The notes under the pieces were generated by a model. It was not told the origin of the DNA and did not search any database. It worked only from the letters and a program-made list of their open reading frames with translations. A stretch of 64,000 nt of DNA. Origin: Gigantopelta aegis (taxonomy: Eukaryota > Mollusca > Gastropoda > Neomphalida > Peltospiridae). Both the position numbers and the translations under genes were made by a program. The stretch is from NCBI RefSeq assembly GCF_016097555.1, contig NC_054706.1, positions 43,996,004-44,060,003 on the forward strand. The letters are read 5' to 3'. This document shows positions 61,551 to 64,000 of the stretch, one piece after another (position 1 is the stretch's first letter; each line of letters begins with the position of its first letter).

Positions 61551-61786
61551 TGTTAATGACCTTGCTATGACAAAACGTCTTCCGCCGTGGTTTGTAATAC
61601 ATAACTGGAGTGATATGAATAGTTTGAACTACAGTGGAGAGTTATTCAATGTTTTGTGAGCTAGATCAATGGTTGCATCTAAAGAGATATCAAAGAATGG
61701 TATGGAATGGAACGTAATGTGGATGACCTATGCTAAATACAGTAGTTAAATACAGGGGTGCAGAAATGGAAAATATTTCACTAGCC

Positions 61787-62002
61787 AGCTCCCATTGGGC
61801 TATTTCTCGCTCCAGCCAGTGCACCGCGACTGGTACACCAAAGACCTTGGTATGTGCTATCCTGCGAAATCGAAAAGAGTAGCCCATGAAGTGGGGACAG
61901 CGGGTTTCCTCCCTCAATATCTGTGTGGTCCTTGACCATATGTCCGACGTCATATAACCGTAAATAAAATGTGTTGAGTGCGTCGTTAAATGAACCATTT
62001 CC
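61787..62002 (+). repeat. SINE, 5' truncated, tail B, with duplication
   Basis: It starts in the central module ('tcccattgggctatttctcg') and ends 'gtcgttaaatgaaccatttc'. cactagccagc flanks both sides (near 61779 and 62007). Confidence 0.88.
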
Positions 62003-62009
62003 TTCCTTC

Positions 62010-62680
62010 ACTAGCCAGCCGGACTAGTACCAAGTAAAATTTACTAGCCCGTCAGAATTTGTACTAATCCGCCAGAACTTGATTAACAAATCATTTCATT
62101 CATATAGATTTACAAAATTCATGTGACATCCCACGCGTATTTAACAGACCAATCTATTAATAACAGACAACATAATTTGAATGTAAAGAATCCGTTTCTA
62201 AGTAGTATTGACCTTTGACCGATTCTGTTTCCTGACTGTCGTTCTTACGCAGTTGATTATTTGGAACTCCGAAGTCGTCTATTGTCTATGCTACAGCATA
62301 TATTACGTATTTCGTCATCATTTTCAACAGTTTGTTTGAATGGTTTTAAATGTTGGCATGGTCGATGCCCTGTCGCGGATTCGATGGAAAATTACAGTCA
62401 GTCAGAAAAAAAAGAGATCGCTCGTCGGACTGGCTGTTGCATTTTTTAACTCGTCCGTCAGAATTTTTACTCGCATTTGGCGAGCGGGCGAGTACTTTCT
62501 GCACCTCTGAGATAATAATAAAACTGAACTCGAGAATGCCGCTTTAATAGTAAAGGAGAATTACTATGATTTTTGCATTGTAGAAACGACTCAAACGAGT
62601 AAGATTTAAACCCTACCTTAAGAATTATTATTAATGTTTTGTTTTTATTCTATCGTATATGTTATTTACCAGTTCACAGA
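62010..62680. other. nothing firmly recognised
   Basis: Between the SINE and the TTAA element. Contains 'actcgcatttggcgagcggg' with related short repeats. No gene. Confidence 0.45.
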
Positions 62681-62685
62681 TTTAA

Positions 62686-63159
62686 AGTCGCAGACCCTAG
62701 TTTCATCCCGTGGAAATTTAGTTAATCTCCAAACATGCAACATATCTTGATACGGTTATAAGAGACAGAAGCTAAAGTCTGTGATGTTTAAACGGGGAAA
62801 TACCGTATAAAATAAGTAGATCTGGCCCCGTGCTTATATAAACTTAAAATCTAGACTTTAATAAAGTCCAGTCTTTAACGAAATGCTATTTGAATGGCGT
62901 TGCCATGACGTTAAAGTCTGGACTTTATTAAAGCACGGGGCCTTGTCTCGATAGCCATTATTTCTCAGAGTAACGTGCGTTTTTAGAATGATCAAAATGC
63001 ATTTCGGGGTATTACAAAAAACTGGTTGACCAGAAGCACTTCGGTTTACAAATGTGAATATTCTAAATAATAAAATGGGAGTACTTGTAATTTAAATGAT
63101 AACAAACGGCTTTCATAGTGAAAAATACGTCGTAATGTGTACAAACTAGTGTATGTCAC
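62686..63159. mobile_element. TTAA-flanked MITE, family 'CCCTAG', with nested palindrome
   Basis: Left 'agtcgcagaccctagtttca' after TTAA 62682-62685. Right 'acaaactagtgtatgtcact' before TTAA 63160-63163. It is inverted relative to the copy at 1362-1733. The interior is split by the element at 62824-62942. Confidence 0.8.
62824..62942. mobile_element. palindromic MITE 'GGCCCCGTGCTT', 119 bp
   Basis: The arms 'ggccccgtgctt...tagactttaataaagtcc' and 'gtctggactttattaaagca...cggggcc' are inverted. Inserted in the TTAA element. Confidence 0.82.
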
Positions 63160-63228
63160 TTAAAGTTAAACTAATAAAGTCCACAAGTAATTACGCACAA
63201 AATACAAATACTATTACATGTATATTAT

Positions 63229-64000
63229 TGTGACGGTACATGCTCTTAAATTTGTTTCGCCTGTGGCGATTTTAATCGTGTTAGAGGGCCGTGTGCAGTT
63301 TAATTGCCCGTAGCCCAGATGGGCAACTTGTTACGTAATACTTCTGCGCGACAGTCCTCGATCGGTACGCCTAATACACACCCAGCCAGATGCGGAGGCC
63401 ATGTGGCTAGTAGTTACGTAATATCTCCGATAGTGCTGTTTATGGCCAGGAGATTGCTCGCGGTTGGCGACAGCCAGACTGATGATCAGAGAGAAATATA
63501 CCGACTCTAGTAGAGTTGAAATAACAGATGATAGGGGGAGGTACCGCCTTGTACCCCCAGGCGTATTCTGATTTATAATAAATAGCTAGTTTTTAGAGAT
63601 ATCTAGGAGAACGAATTAGGAAGGCTCCGAGGGAACGTTAGTCCGTTTGGACTTTGGTAAATATCATTTCTGCTCTGTGTATAACCTTGATGTGATTGAT
63701 GTGACTTTAAATATTTTAATACTGTATTATACCAATATTCTTTAGACAGTGTCTTCGATCATCTGACAAGTAAATCGTAGACTTTTTGTTCTAACATTAT
63801 ACGAGTATTTGGTAATATAAAGCTTAGCCAGTCATCCTAGACGACCTAGGTACACTGTAGGTTATTGTCTTTATTGTAATCGGTACCAGTATTAATTTTG
63901 TGTTACAAGGTTACTGAATGAGTAGTTAAGGGTTAATTAAAAATTAACCAGTTAGGAATAGAGCTGTAATTCCTTTATTAATTAAGTTCCCCTGGAAGCG
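63229..64000 (+). mobile_element. LTR of an LTR retrotransposon, cut by the window end (fossil)
   Basis: It starts 'tgtgacggtacatgctctta' and is homologous, end to end, to the inverted solo LTR at 12270-13310. It shares 'gtacaaggcggtacc' (inverted), 'ttacgtaata' motifs and 'aacggactaacgttccct' (inverted). About three quarters of the expected 1.04 kb is visible. Whether it is solo or the 5' LTR of a longer element lies beyond the window. Confidence 0.72.

Overview
This is an animal nuclear genome window of low gene density. It is almost certainly molluscan and gastropod-like. That placement rests on short GT-AG exons in long repeat-filled introns, on tRNA-headed SINEs and TTAA-flanked MITEs of a kind I associate with molluscs, and on abundant (CT)n, (CA)n and (TA)n tracts. 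No bacterial, organellar or viral gene cluster is present. Three runs of exactly 200 N (10280-10479, 40523-40722, 56574-56773) split the window into four contigs.

Host genes, all partial. (1) Phase-compatible plus-strand exons at 3.2-8.9 kb encode the N-terminal part of a major facilitator superfamily (MFS) transporter. (2) Phase-compatible minus-strand exons at 21.6-26.6 kb encode the C-terminal half of an MFS transporter of the same type. Each half lacks what the other has, and the two lie on opposite sides of a gap, so this may be one gene with an inverted or misoriented contig. (3) A tail-like plus-strand exon pair at 35.5-36.1 kb encodes a membrane segment and cytoplasmic tail, with a SINE inserted three codons before the ancestral stop. 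(4) Minus-strand exons at 47.1-52.6 kb encode a single-CRD receptor of the BCMA/TACI type, with signal peptide, six-Cys module, stalk and transmembrane segment. (5) A minus-strand terminal exon lies near 57.1-57.4 kb. (6) Two plus-strand exons at 60.4-61.1 kb encode an ITIM-like tail. A single-exon OTU-like plus F-box ORF lies at 14.3-15.1 kb.

Mobile DNA dominates. A nearly intact pogo-type transposon (31406-35329) has perfect 25-bp TIRs, a TA target duplication and one nonsense codon. A minus-strand Tc1/mariner-superfamily transposase with unusual DD83E spacing (54782-56143, Sailor-like) also has one nonsense codon. There are LINE 3' ends, about 24 SINE copies built from two tRNA-like heads and two tails, several TTAA-flanked MITE families, palindromic MITEs, a long-TIR element, and two copies of a roughly 1-kb LTR. 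One LTR is solo at 12.3-13.3 kb and one runs off the right end.

Large tandem arrays occupy introns. A 65-bp satellite (about 40 units, with a higher-order repeat and one inverted unit) and a 61-bp array that carries copies of a splice donor both lie inside the minus-strand MFS gene. A 73-bp array lies in the receptor gene. Further arrays have units of 29, 38, 48, 80 and about 36/65 bp.
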